This document shows positions 52,304-60,567 of a stretch of DNA of 64,000 nucleotides, in pieces. This DNA is from JAVBSC01 sp031547305. GTDB lineage: Bacteria > Desulfobacterota > Desulfovibrionia > Desulfovibrionales > Desulfovibrionaceae. Location of the stretch: positions 1 through 64,000 of the forward strand of contig JAVBSC010000019.1 of assembly GCA_031547305.1 (NCBI GenBank). Reading direction: 5' to 3'. A program made the translations under genes and the position numbers. The notes under the pieces were generated by a model, which saw only the letters and a program-made list of their open reading frames with translations, was not told the origin of the DNA and did no database searches. Every line of letters begins with the position of its first letter. Positions within the stretch are counted from its first letter, which is position 1.

Positions 52304-53631
52304 AATATGGCTCCCATGGCCTTTTTAAGGCATTCAATGTCGTAATCGGAAGTCTGTTCCGTGCAGGCTACCAACAGCGCGTTTTGCAGGCCGCCGTACC
52401 ACAGGCCCAGGGGCGCTCCGGCCATGACGTCCCGCTTCAGCAGGGCATCCACAAGCTCGTCCGCCGGCTTTGGCAGAACAACGGCGAACTCGTTGCCGTA
52501 CGGGGCGTCGTTCAGCATTTTTACCCCCGGCAGCGCGCACAGGGCGTCGGCCGCCTTGCGGGCCCGCTCCATACCCAGTTCCGCCGTGCGGGTGAGCCCC
52601 TCCGGGCCCAGCAGGCAGATGTGGATCAACGCGCGCAGGGCGCATAAAGCCTGGTTGGAACAGATGTTCGAAGTGGCTTTGGCCCGGCGGATATGCTGCT
52701 CCCTGGCCTGCAGGGTGAGCACATAGCCGGTTTTTCCTTCCAGATCTTCTGTGCGGCCCACGATGCGGCCGGGCATCTGGCGCACCAGATCCTTGGAGCA
52801 GGCCATTATGCCCAGATACGGACCGCCAAAGCCAAGGGGCTGGCCAAGGGACTGCCCGTCCGCCACGGCTATGTCCGCCCCCATTTCGCCGGGGGTTTTC
52901 AGCACCGCCTGCATGACCGGATAAACGGAAAGGATGTTCAGGGCTCCGGCCTGCCTGGCCTGGGAGAACAGGTCCGTGTAATCAACGACCGCCCCGAAAA
53001 AACAGGGATTCTGAACGATCAGCGCCGCGCTGCCGGAATTGATGGCCGCGCCCAGGGCGGGCAGATCCGGCAGTCCCCGCTTGTGGGGAATGGTTTTGAT
53101 CTCCACGTCCACATTGGCGGTCAGGGTGGCCAGCATGGACCGGTACAGCGGGTTCACCGCCTCATCCACCAGGATGATCCGGCGCCTGGTGGCGCGCACG
53201 GCCATCATGGCCGCTTCAAAGATGGCGCTGCCCCCGTCGTAAACCGAGGCGTTGGCTATATCCATGCCCAGCAGCCTGGCCATGGCCGTCTGATATTCAA
53301 AAATGGCCTGCAGTGTGCCCTGGGCCGCTTCCGGCTGATAGGGCGTGTACGCGGTGAAAAATTCCCCGCGCGAACAGAGCGCGTCCACGGCCTTGGGAAT
53401 GCTGTGATTGTAGAAGCCAGCGCCCAGAAACATGTGCCGGCTGGACAGGTTTTTGGCGGCAAGGGATTCCAGCAGGCCGCAAACCTGGGATTCTGAAAGC
53501 CCGTCCGGCAGGTTGAAGCTTTTGGGGCGCATATCCGCCGGAATTCCGGCGAACAGGTCGTCCAGGCTATTCAGGCCAACGGCCTGGAGCATCGCGGCGC
53601 TTTCTTCCGGGGTGTGGGGAATAAACGGCAT
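52300..53631 (-). CDS. gcvPA: Glycine dehydrogenase (decarboxylating) subunit 1
   Basis: Other half of the split P-protein. It contains the PLP-fold conserved segments MFLGAGFYNHSIPKAVDALCSRGEFFTAYTPYQPEAAQGTLQAIFEYQTAMA and EQHIRRAKATSNICSNQALCALRALIHICLLG but not the PLP Lys, which is in subunit 2. Length of 443 residues is typical. It starts four bases after the gcvH stop and is coupled to gcvPB. Confidence 0.96.
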   Translation of the reverse strand: MPFIPHTPEESAAMLQAVGLNSLDDLFAGIPADMRPKSFNLPDGLSESQVCGLLESLAAKNLSSRHMFLGAGFYNHSIPKAVDALCSRGEFFTAYTPYQPEAAQGTLQAIFEYQTAMARLLGMDIANASVYDGGSAIFEAAMMAVRATRRRIILVDEAVNPLYRSMLATLTANVDVEIKTIPHKRGLPDLPALGAAINSGSAALIVQNPCFFGAVVDYTDLFSQARQAGALNILSVYPVMQAVLKTPGEMGADIAVADGQSLGQPLGFGGPYLGIMACSKDLVRQMPGRIVGRTEDLEGKTGYVLTLQAREQHIRRAKATSNICSNQALCALRALIHICLLGPEGLTRTAELGMERARKAADALCALPGVKMLNDAPYGNEFAVVLPKPADELVDALLKRDVMAGAPLGLWYGGLQNALLVACTEQTSDYDIECLKKAMGAIL

Positions 53632-53635
53632 AGGC

Positions 53636-54010
53636 TTAACCCTGGATTGTTTTTTGATATTCGTCAGCGGAGAGCAGCCCGGACAGCGGCGCGGAAAATT
53701 TTACCCGGATCATCCAGCCTTCATTGTAGGGGGAAGTGTTTACCAGCTCCGGGGATTGCTCAAGGGCGGCGTTTACGGCCGTGACTTCACCGGCGACCGG
53801 GCAATACAGCTCACTGGCCGCCTTGACGGATTCAATGGAGCCCATTTCCTGCCCGGCGCCCAGATGCGCGCCGACTTTGGGCAGATCCACAAACGTCACG
53901 TCCCCCAGTTGCTCCTGAGCGAAATGGGTGATGCCGATCACGGCTTCCGCGCCTTCTTCTCTTATCCACTCGTGGGAATCCACATATTTAAGCTCTTTGG
54001 GTATGCTCAT
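53636..54010 (-). CDS. gcvH: Glycine cleavage system H protein
   Basis: Lipoyl carrier of the glycine cleavage system. Lys63 in GSIESVKAASELYCPVAGEV is the lipoylation site. Family features EWIREEG and GDVTFVDLPKVG are also present. Length of 124 residues is typical. The ATG follows AAGGAG ten bases upstream. It is the first gene of gcvH-gcvPA-gcvPB-lpdA; I find no glycine riboswitch in the 113-base gap upstream, which instead contains a hairpin probably ending the response-regulator gene. Confidence 0.96.
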   Translation of the reverse strand: MSIPKELKYVDSHEWIREEGAEAVIGITHFAQEQLGDVTFVDLPKVGAHLGAGQEMGSIESVKAASELYCPVAGEVTAVNAALEQSPELVNTSPYNEGWMIRVKFSAPLSGLLSADEYQKTIQG

Positions 54011-54064
54011 TCCGGAAGCTCCTTAAAGTTTGTAATTCAGGCACGCGATCTTAAAAACGGCAAT

Positions 54065-54109
54065 AAATCAAGGCGAAAGACGGCTTTGGGCCGCCTTCCG
54101 CCTTTATTT
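54065..54109 (-). terminator. Hairpin after the receiver protein gene
   Basis: AAATCAAGGCG (54065-54075) pairs with CGCCTTTATTT (54099-54109) and an inner CGGC/GCCG extends it with small loops. On the minus strand it follows the stop at 54124 and ends near a U-rich stretch, so it probably terminates that transcript before gcvH. Confidence 0.5.
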
Positions 54110-54123
54110 ATTCGACAAAAAAA

Positions 54124-54537
54124 TCAGTTGACGGCGCTTTCCAGGCTTATTCCGCAGGAAGCCAGTTCTTGAAGCAGAACCTGCTTGTGGATGGGTTTTA
54201 CAATGTAACTCTCGGCCTGCCCGAGAAAAAAAGCGTCGTGTACTTCCTCATTGTTGTCCAGCCCGGAAATCATAATGACCTTGGCGGCCTTGTCCGTGGG
54301 AACGCCGTGTTCTTTTTCGATTTCCCTGAGTTCGCGCAAGGCCTGCTGACCATCCATGTTCGGCATGACAATGTCGAGAAACACAATGTCGTACGGTTCG
54401 GAATCCTCCAGGGCTGATTTGAAGGATGCGATGCACTCCTCGCCGTCCGTGGCCACGTCGACAAAGCCGTAAGGGTGAAGGATTTTCTGAACTATCCTGC
54501 GTGCTTCAAAATCGTCATCCACTACCAAAAACCGCAT
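54124..54537 (-). CDS. Stand-alone response regulator receiver protein (CheY-like)
   Basis: Single receiver domain of 137 residues with no output domain. Asp55 in IVFLDIVMPNMDG is the phosphorylation site. The acidic pair is VVDDD at the N-terminus, and the late Lys is in YIVKPIHK. It could be a CheY-type switch or a phosphorelay partner; no kinase gene is in the window. A strong TATAAT (minus strand, in the AT-rich region near 54680-54710) is the likely -10, but its -35 spacing is poor. The 330-base gap upstream (54538-54869) holds no other gene. Confidence 0.88.
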   Translation of the reverse strand: MRFLVVDDDFEARRIVQKILHPYGFVDVATDGEECIASFKSALEDSEPYDIVFLDIVMPNMDGQQALRELREIEKEHGVPTDKAAKVIMISGLDNNEEVHDAFFLGQAESYIVKPIHKQVLLQELASCGISLESAVN

Positions 54538-54869
54538 GGTCCCCGACCTCCTGCTGAAGTACGCCTAAGCAATTTCCCCACGTTTCCTCAATGACCTATA
54601 AAGAACATCCGCAGTTTTAAGCAATTGAATTCGGCAATTATCATTTGTAAATGAATATAGATTATTAAATAATGGGAAAATCAAATTATAGCAAATAATA
54701 TTTTTGACAAAATTACTTTAGCTGGCAGCACGGCTAAGGTCAATCTCAATTACCCGTTTAAAATTGGCAAGTTACGCCAGTCGCGACCCCGCAGTGGCGC
54801 GCGCCGCCGCGAGCGGCTGGAGCCGAACAAAAATCCGTCTTTTTGCGATCTTCACACCGAACCGGCGGG

Positions 54870-56495
54870 CTAGGCGTGACATGACGCCAGCGCGGCATTC
54901 ACAATGGCCTGGGCCTCTTTTTGCAAAAGGCCAAGATGTTCCCGGCCTATAAAACTTTCCGCGTAAATTTTGTAAATATCTTCCGTGCCGGATGGCCGGG
55001 CGGCAAACCAGCCGCTACGCGTCGCCACTTTAAGTCCGCCTATGGGGGCGTCGTTGCCGGGCGCGCGGGTAAACACGGCGGTTATGGACTCGCCGGCCAA
55101 CGCTTTGGCTTTTACCAGTTCCGGGGTCATTGAAGCGAGAATTTTTTTCTGCGCGGCTGTGGCCGGGGCGTCCATGCGCTCATAGTAAGGCGTGCCGAAT
55201 TTGCCGGTCAGTTCGGCATATATTCCGGCCGGATTCGCGTGGCTTTTAGCGGTCATTTCCGCGGCCAGCAGGGCCAGAATCAGGCCGTCCTTGTCTGTGC
55301 TCCAGGCCCGGCCGTCCAAGGTCAGAAACGAGGCCCCGGCGCTTTCCTCGCCGCCAAAGGCGCAACCGCCGTCCAGCAGTCCGGGCACAAACCATTTGAA
55401 CCCCACCGGCACTTCGTAGAGTTCGCGCTCCAGGGCCTGGGCCACGCGATCCAGCAGGGAACTGGTGACCAGGGTTTTGCCCACGGCCGCGTCTTTTCGC
55501 CAGCCTGGGCGATTGCGGAACAAATACCAGACGCAGGCCGCCAGGTAGTGGTTGGGATTCATCAACCCTGCCGATGTTACAATACCGTGGCGATCTCCGT
55601 CCGGATCGTTGCCAAAAGACAGATCATAACGGGCGGCCAATTTTATCAGTCCGGCCATGGCCCAGGGTGATGAGCAGTCCATGCGGATTTTGCCGTCGTG
55701 ATCCGGAGGCATGAAGGCGAAAGTGGGATCCAGGGCCGGGTTCACGATCTCCAGATTCAGACCGTGGCGTTCGGCAATGCGCCCCCAGCAGGACAGGGTG
55801 GAGCCGCCCAAGGGGTCCGCGCCCAGGCGCAGCCCGGAAGCGGCGATAGCCGGCATGTCCAGAACCTGTCCGAGGTTTTCAATATAGGTCTGGATCAGGT
55901 CCTGACTTTGCACGCAGGGGGCTTTTACCGCCCGCTCGTAAGGCAGGCGTTTGACCGCCATGTTTCGACCGGCCAGAAGCTCGTTGGCCCGTCTTTCAAT
56001 CCAGGCGGTGACCTTTGTGTCCGCCGGGCCGCCGTGCGGCGGATTGTACTTGAAGCCGCCGTCCCGCGGCGGGTTGTGCGAAGGGGTGATGACGATTCCG
56101 TCGCCGGGCCGTTCCGGATTTTTGCGGTTGTGTTCCAGAATGTTGTGGGAAATGACCGGCGTGGGCACGGCGTCCAGGCCTTCCTGGATGCGCGCCTCCA
56201 CCTCGTTGGCGGCCAGAACCTCCAGAGCGCTCCGGTGGGCCGGGGCGGACAGGGCATGGGTATCCATGCCCATAAACAGCGGTCCGGCAATATTGTTTTG
56301 CTGACGGTATTCGCAGACAGCCTGGGTTACGGCCAGAACGTGGGCCTCGGTAAAGCCGCCGTTCAGGCTGGTGCCGCGATGTCCGGAAGTGCCGAAGGCG
56401 ACTTTTTGCGCCGGATTATCCGGATCCGGAACTGTTTTGTAATAGGAATCAATCAGGAATTTTACATCCGTAAGAGCCGGCGCTTTGTCGCTCAT
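54870..56495 (-). CDS. pgm: Phosphoglucomutase, alpha-D-glucose specific
   Basis: Interconverts glucose 1-phosphate and glucose 6-phosphate. The catalytic phosphoserine is in ITPSHNPPRDGG (Ser near residue 137) and the N-terminal FGTSGHRGTSLNGGF and metal-binding DPDGDRHG are typical. Length of 541 residues matches the PGM family. It links glycogen, UDP-glucose and surface polysaccharide synthesis with glycolysis. Single-gene transcript; no clear terminator in the 193-base gap before ychF upstream. Confidence 0.95.
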   Translation of the reverse strand: MSDKAPALTDVKFLIDSYYKTVPDPDNPAQKVAFGTSGHRGTSLNGGFTEAHVLAVTQAVCEYRQQNNIAGPLFMGMDTHALSAPAHRSALEVLAANEVEARIQEGLDAVPTPVISHNILEHNRKNPERPGDGIVITPSHNPPRDGGFKYNPPHGGPADTKVTAWIERRANELLAGRNMAVKRLPYERAVKAPCVQSQDLIQTYIENLGQVLDMPAIAASGLRLGADPLGGSTLSCWGRIAERHGLNLEIVNPALDPTFAFMPPDHDGKIRMDCSSPWAMAGLIKLAARYDLSFGNDPDGDRHGIVTSAGLMNPNHYLAACVWYLFRNRPGWRKDAAVGKTLVTSSLLDRVAQALERELYEVPVGFKWFVPGLLDGGCAFGGEESAGASFLTLDGRAWSTDKDGLILALLAAEMTAKSHANPAGIYAELTGKFGTPYYERMDAPATAAQKKILASMTPELVKAKALAGESITAVFTRAPGNDAPIGGLKVATRSGWFAARPSGTEDIYKIYAESFIGREHLGLLQKEAQAIVNAALASCHA

Positions 56496-56688
56496 TCTCG
56501 CCTTCCCTGGTCAGATTGTTAAGGTTTGGTCCTTATACAACCACTATGCCGGCATGAAAAGGCCAAATCTATATAAAATAACAGCGCTCCGGATGCCCGC
56601 GTTGATTTTTGCGGGAAATCAGCGGCGAATCATCGGAACCGCTTTTGCCGCCATCCCCAGGCCGGCCTGGAAGGGATTTTCGGAGTCG

Positions 56689-57798
56689 CTAAACATTGAA
56701 TAAGAAATGCATTACGTCACCGTCCCGCACTACGTAGTCACGGCCTTCCACCCGCAACAGGCCGGCCGCCCTGGCCGCGGCCTCCGATTCGAGTCTGATG
56801 TAATCCGCATAGCCGATCACTTCAGCCCGGATAAAGCCGCGTTCAAAGTCGGTGTGGATGGCCCCGGCCGCCTGCGGCGCTTTCCAGCCCTGCCGGATGG
56901 TCCAGGCCTTCACTTCCTTTTCGCCGGCGGTGAAGTAGCTGATCAGGCCCAGGGTGGAGTAGCCGGTACGGATAACCTGAGCCAGGCCGCCTTCATCTAT
57001 GCCGTAAGATGAAAGCATCTCTTTCTGCTCCGCTTCCTCCAGGCCCTGGAGTTCTTCCTCTATTTTCGCGCAAATGGTCACCACCTGGACGTTTTCCGCC
57101 TTCGCCTTCTTGTGCAGGGCTTCCAGGCGGGGATTGCCGGTTTGCCCGCCGGCCAGGGCGGCCTCGTCCACGTTGGCGCAGTAAATGACTTTTTTGGCGC
57201 TGAGCAGACCCAGCTCATCCACTGTTTTGGCCAGGCCTTCGGATGCCCCGGCCATAAAAGAGGCCGCCGGGCGTCCTTCGTTCAGGTGGGCCAGCAGAAC
57301 CTCCATTTCTCCGGCCAGGGCCTGGGCGGCCTTGTCGCCCTTGGCCGCTTTGCGGGCGCGCTCCAGGCGTTTTTCCACGCTCTGGATGTCCGCCAGAATC
57401 AGTTCCGTCTCAATGGTTTCTATATCGCGCAACGGATCAATATCGCCGTCCACATGGGTGATGTTGCTGTCCTCAAAGCAGCGCACCACCTGGAGGATGG
57501 CCGCGCATTCGCGGATGTTGGCCAGAAACTGGTTTCCCAGGCCTTCGCCCTTGCTGGCCCCGCGCACCAGGCCGGCTATGTCTATGAAGTCCACGACCGC
57601 CTGCACGGTTTTTTGCGGCTTGACCAGGGCGGTCAGCTTGTCCAGGCGGTCGTCCGGCACCGGCACGGCGGCCTTGTTAGGCTCAATGGTGCAAAATGGG
57701 TAGTTGGCGGCCTGGGCGTTCTGGGCCTTGGTAAGGGCGTTGAAAAGGGTGGACTTGCCGACGTTGGGCAGGCCCACGATGCCGATGCTTAAAGACAT
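56689..57798 (-). CDS. ychF: Redox-regulated ATPase/GTPase YchF
   Basis: Obg-type P-loop NTPase. The G1 motif GLPNVGKSTLFNALT is at residues 8-22, followed by YPFCTIEPNKA and a C-terminal TGS domain (SLGLISYFTAGEKEVKAWTIRQG, DGDVMHFLFNV). Such proteins bind ATP better than GTP and act in translation and oxidative stress responses. Length of 369 residues is normal. Confidence 0.96.
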   Translation of the reverse strand: MSLSIGIVGLPNVGKSTLFNALTKAQNAQAANYPFCTIEPNKAAVPVPDDRLDKLTALVKPQKTVQAVVDFIDIAGLVRGASKGEGLGNQFLANIRECAAILQVVRCFEDSNITHVDGDIDPLRDIETIETELILADIQSVEKRLERARKAAKGDKAAQALAGEMEVLLAHLNEGRPAASFMAGASEGLAKTVDELGLLSAKKVIYCANVDEAALAGGQTGNPRLEALHKKAKAENVQVVTICAKIEEELQGLEEAEQKEMLSSYGIDEGGLAQVIRTGYSTLGLISYFTAGEKEVKAWTIRQGWKAPQAAGAIHTDFERGFIRAEVIGYADYIRLESEAAARAAGLLRVEGRDYVVRDGDVMHFLFNV

Positions 57799-57823
57799 GT
57801 GTGTGAGTCTCCTGGAATAAAGT

Positions 57824-57841
57824 GGGGGGCCGAAGCCCCCC
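57824..57841 (-). terminator. Hairpin after the M16 protease gene
   Basis: GGGGGGC (57824-57830) and GCCCCCC (57835-57841) form a seven-bp stem with a UUCG-type tetraloop on the minus-strand RNA, just after the protease stop codon. The following sequence is not a strong U-tract, so it may mainly stabilise the message or terminate weakly. Confidence 0.5.
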
Positions 57842-57857
57842 GCTTATATTTTGAAAC

Positions 57858-60503
57858 TTACGGTTTTACAATAGCAATGTAGGCCTTGTCCGGAGTCAGA
57901 TATTTTTGGGCCAGGGCCTGGAGTTCCTTGGGGGTGATTTTGCCGGCCCGCTCAACAAGCTCGCGTTCAGCGTCCAGCGGGCGGCCGGTAATGCTCAGGG
58001 CCGCGGCCTCGCCGCTTCTGGAGCCCAGGCTCTGATGCTCGCGGTAGTAGTCGCCGCGCAACTGGTTTTTACCCCTGTCCAGTTCCTGATTTGACAGCGG
58101 CTTGGCTTGAATTTCCTTGATTACGCGGTCAAAGCCCTGCCTGGCCTGTTCCAGCTTGCCAGGTTCCGTGCCGATGTACAGGATGAGCGCCCCGGCCTTT
58201 TGAGTCTGCCAGGGGATGGCCGTAACCGTATAGCCAAGGCTCTGCTTGTCGCGCAAATCCCGGAACAGCAGCCCGCCCTGGCCGGAGAGCACGGCCTGAA
58301 GCAGATCCAGCCCGGCTTCATCCGGAGCGCCGAAGGGCGCGGTGGGGAAGATCATCAGCAGGTGCGCCTGATTGCGGCCGGGTAAATTCAAATCCAGTTC
58401 TTTGGTCGTTCCCCAGTCCGGGGTCCGGACTTCCATCTTGGCGGACCCGGGTTCCGGCAATTTTTTAGCCGCGTCAATAATCGCCTGGCGGTCAAAATCA
58501 CCGCACACGGCCAGGGTCCAGGGCTGGCTACGCTGTTTTTGCCAGAAATCCCTGACGGCCTGGGCGGTAAAGCCCTCCAGGCCCTGGGGGGTGCCAAGCT
58601 GCAGGTAGCCGTATGGGTGGGCGTTTCCGAATAAGAACGGGAAGACGCGCCGGAAGGCCAGGCCCAGGGGTTGATCCTCGCGCGATTTTATGGCCGCGAT
58701 CTGGCTTTGCCGCACCCTGGAGAGCTCTTCATCGGAAAAGGTCGGGTTGGTCAGAACTTCGTCCAGCAGGCCGAACATGTCGCCGATGAACTGCTTGGGG
58801 GCGTTCAGGCCCAGAGAAAAACTCTGGCGTCCGGTCCCGGCGCTCAGGGAGGCGGCACGGTCGGCCTGGAAATCCTCAATGTCCGTGGCGCTGTATTTGC
58901 CCGCGCCCTTGGTAAGGAGCGAGGCGCTTAAAGAGGCCAGGCCCTGCTGCTCCGGGCTGACGAGGGAGTCACCGCCCGTAAAGACCAGATCCGCCGAGAC
59001 ATAGGGCAAGGTGGAATCCGGCATGAGGATCAGGGTTCTGCCGTTGCCCAGGTCAATAGTTTCCGTCTTGGCGTTTTCAACAGCCTGATGGCCGGCCCTG
59101 GCCTGGCCCGGCGCGGCCGGCCAGTTTTTCCGCAGTTCCGCGCCAAGGGATTGCTGCGTATCCGCCGGGCCGTTTTCCGGCAGCAGAATGGAGGCGGACA
59201 AGGCTTCCGGCCGCAGGACGGTCTGGATGGACCGCTTCAGGATGTTCGCGTCCGTGGAATTCACCAGACTCAGGTAATTGGCCTCGCCCTGCTCGCCGTT
59301 GTCGAAGAACTGGAAGTAGCCTATTTTGGAAGCCAGGCCGCCCAAAGTTTCCTTGGAGCGGTAAAGATCGTCGCGCAGGTTCAGCTTGGCCCGATCCAGT
59401 TCCTGCTGCGTAAAGTTCACGTTCGCGAGTTTGGCCAGATCCTGGGTAAAGTCGCTCCAGAATTCCGGCAGCTTGTCCGCGTCCAACACGGCGGAAATGT
59501 AAAACATGCCGCGCTGTTCAAAGCTGTAGTTGCCAACGCTGATGCTGTCCACCAGGCGCTTGTTGTACTTGTATTCCCGGTAGAAGAGCGAGGTTTTGTC
59601 GCCGCCCAGAAGCTGGGCCAGAACGTCCAGTTGCGGGGCTTCGGCGCTTTGCTGGCCTGGAGCCGGGAAGGATATACCCAGGTAAACCTTGTTCCAGGGA
59701 CCTTTTTCCACGTTTATTGATGGCGCGTTCTTGAGCGGCGCTTCCGCGCGCAAATCCAGGCCGGGCAACGGGTGATCATTTTTCAGTCCGCCGAACTGGC
59801 GCTGGGCTTCGGCCAGGGCGTCATTCACGTCCACATTGCCGCAGATGAGCAGGAGCATGGCCTGAGGTTCGTAAAGCCTCTTGATGTAGGCGCGCATTTT
59901 GTCGCTGGTGAAGGAGTTGATGGTGTTTTCATAGCCGATGATCGGCCTGGCGTAGGGGGTGCCGGCTAGGGTCTGGGCCTGGAGGCTTTTGAACAGCCGG
60001 GATTCAGGGGAGTCTTCGCCGCGTTTCAGTTCGGCGATGACCACCTTTTTCTCCGCTTCCAGGGCCTTTGGATCCAGGCTGGCGTTAAAAGCCATGTCCT
60101 TCAGCACGTCCAGGCCTTTTTTCCATTGGGCGGCCGGCATGTCCGTATGGTAGACCGTATAGTCAAAGCTGGTGGAGGCGTTTATGTAGCCGCCGTCTTT
60201 TTCAATATCCTCGGCCACCGTGCCCTGGGGGCGCGTTTTGGTGCCTTTGAAGACCATGTGTTCAAGAAGGTGGCTTATGCCCGCCTCATCCGGGGTTTCA
60301 TAGGCTGACCCGGCGTGCACGTACAGGCGGAGGGAGACCAGGGGAAAGCGGTCGTCCTTTTGCACGGCCACGGTAAGGCCGTTGGCCAGCCTGGTCACGC
60401 TCAGGGCCGGGGAGTCCTGGGCAAAGCTGGGTGGGGCGAAGGCCAGGCCGCTCATGAGCAAGATCCCGAGCAGCCACGGGGAAAATTTTGAAAATGCTGG
60501 CAT
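57858..60503 (-). CDS. M16 family (pitrilysin-type) zinc protease, secreted
   Basis: Exported protease of the insulinase superfamily. The signal peptide (WLLGILLMSGLAFAPPSFAQ) and a zinc site His78-x2-Glu81-His82 (HLLEHMVFKGT) in the first half are visible; a second M16 domain in the C-terminal half has lost this motif, as is usual when one long chain forms both half-chambers. Length of 881 residues suits such fusions. It probably degrades peptides in the periplasm. A GC hairpin and then ychF lie downstream. Confidence 0.9.
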   Translation of the reverse strand: MPAFSKFSPWLLGILLMSGLAFAPPSFAQDSPALSVTRLANGLTVAVQKDDRFPLVSLRLYVHAGSAYETPDEAGISHLLEHMVFKGTKTRPQGTVAEDIEKDGGYINASTSFDYTVYHTDMPAAQWKKGLDVLKDMAFNASLDPKALEAEKKVVIAELKRGEDSPESRLFKSLQAQTLAGTPYARPIIGYENTINSFTSDKMRAYIKRLYEPQAMLLLICGNVDVNDALAEAQRQFGGLKNDHPLPGLDLRAEAPLKNAPSINVEKGPWNKVYLGISFPAPGQQSAEAPQLDVLAQLLGGDKTSLFYREYKYNKRLVDSISVGNYSFEQRGMFYISAVLDADKLPEFWSDFTQDLAKLANVNFTQQELDRAKLNLRDDLYRSKETLGGLASKIGYFQFFDNGEQGEANYLSLVNSTDANILKRSIQTVLRPEALSASILLPENGPADTQQSLGAELRKNWPAAPGQARAGHQAVENAKTETIDLGNGRTLILMPDSTLPYVSADLVFTGGDSLVSPEQQGLASLSASLLTKGAGKYSATDIEDFQADRAASLSAGTGRQSFSLGLNAPKQFIGDMFGLLDEVLTNPTFSDEELSRVRQSQIAAIKSREDQPLGLAFRRVFPFLFGNAHPYGYLQLGTPQGLEGFTAQAVRDFWQKQRSQPWTLAVCGDFDRQAIIDAAKKLPEPGSAKMEVRTPDWGTTKELDLNLPGRNQAHLLMIFPTAPFGAPDEAGLDLLQAVLSGQGGLLFRDLRDKQSLGYTVTAIPWQTQKAGALILYIGTEPGKLEQARQGFDRVIKEIQAKPLSNQELDRGKNQLRGDYYREHQSLGSRSGEAAALSITGRPLDAERELVERAGKITPKELQALAQKYLTPDKAYIAIVKP

Positions 60504-60567
60504 GACGAAAATCCTTTATCCGCCCCGCTCCGGGGGCGGGCTGGGCGCTAAGAGCGCGAAAAGAGGA

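Noticed and set aside
34946..54060. Recurring GATCTTAAAA in gaps near 34950, 46767 and 54050
   Set aside because: A 10-mer with one variant is too short for significance and also occurs in coding sequence (rRNA pseudouridine synthase end); only its pairing with GGAAAATGT at two sites is worth mention.
54011..54123. Possible glycine riboswitch before gcvH
   Set aside because: The gap is only 113 bases and its structure is one hairpin that fits termination of the receiver gene; no glycine aptamer core is visible.
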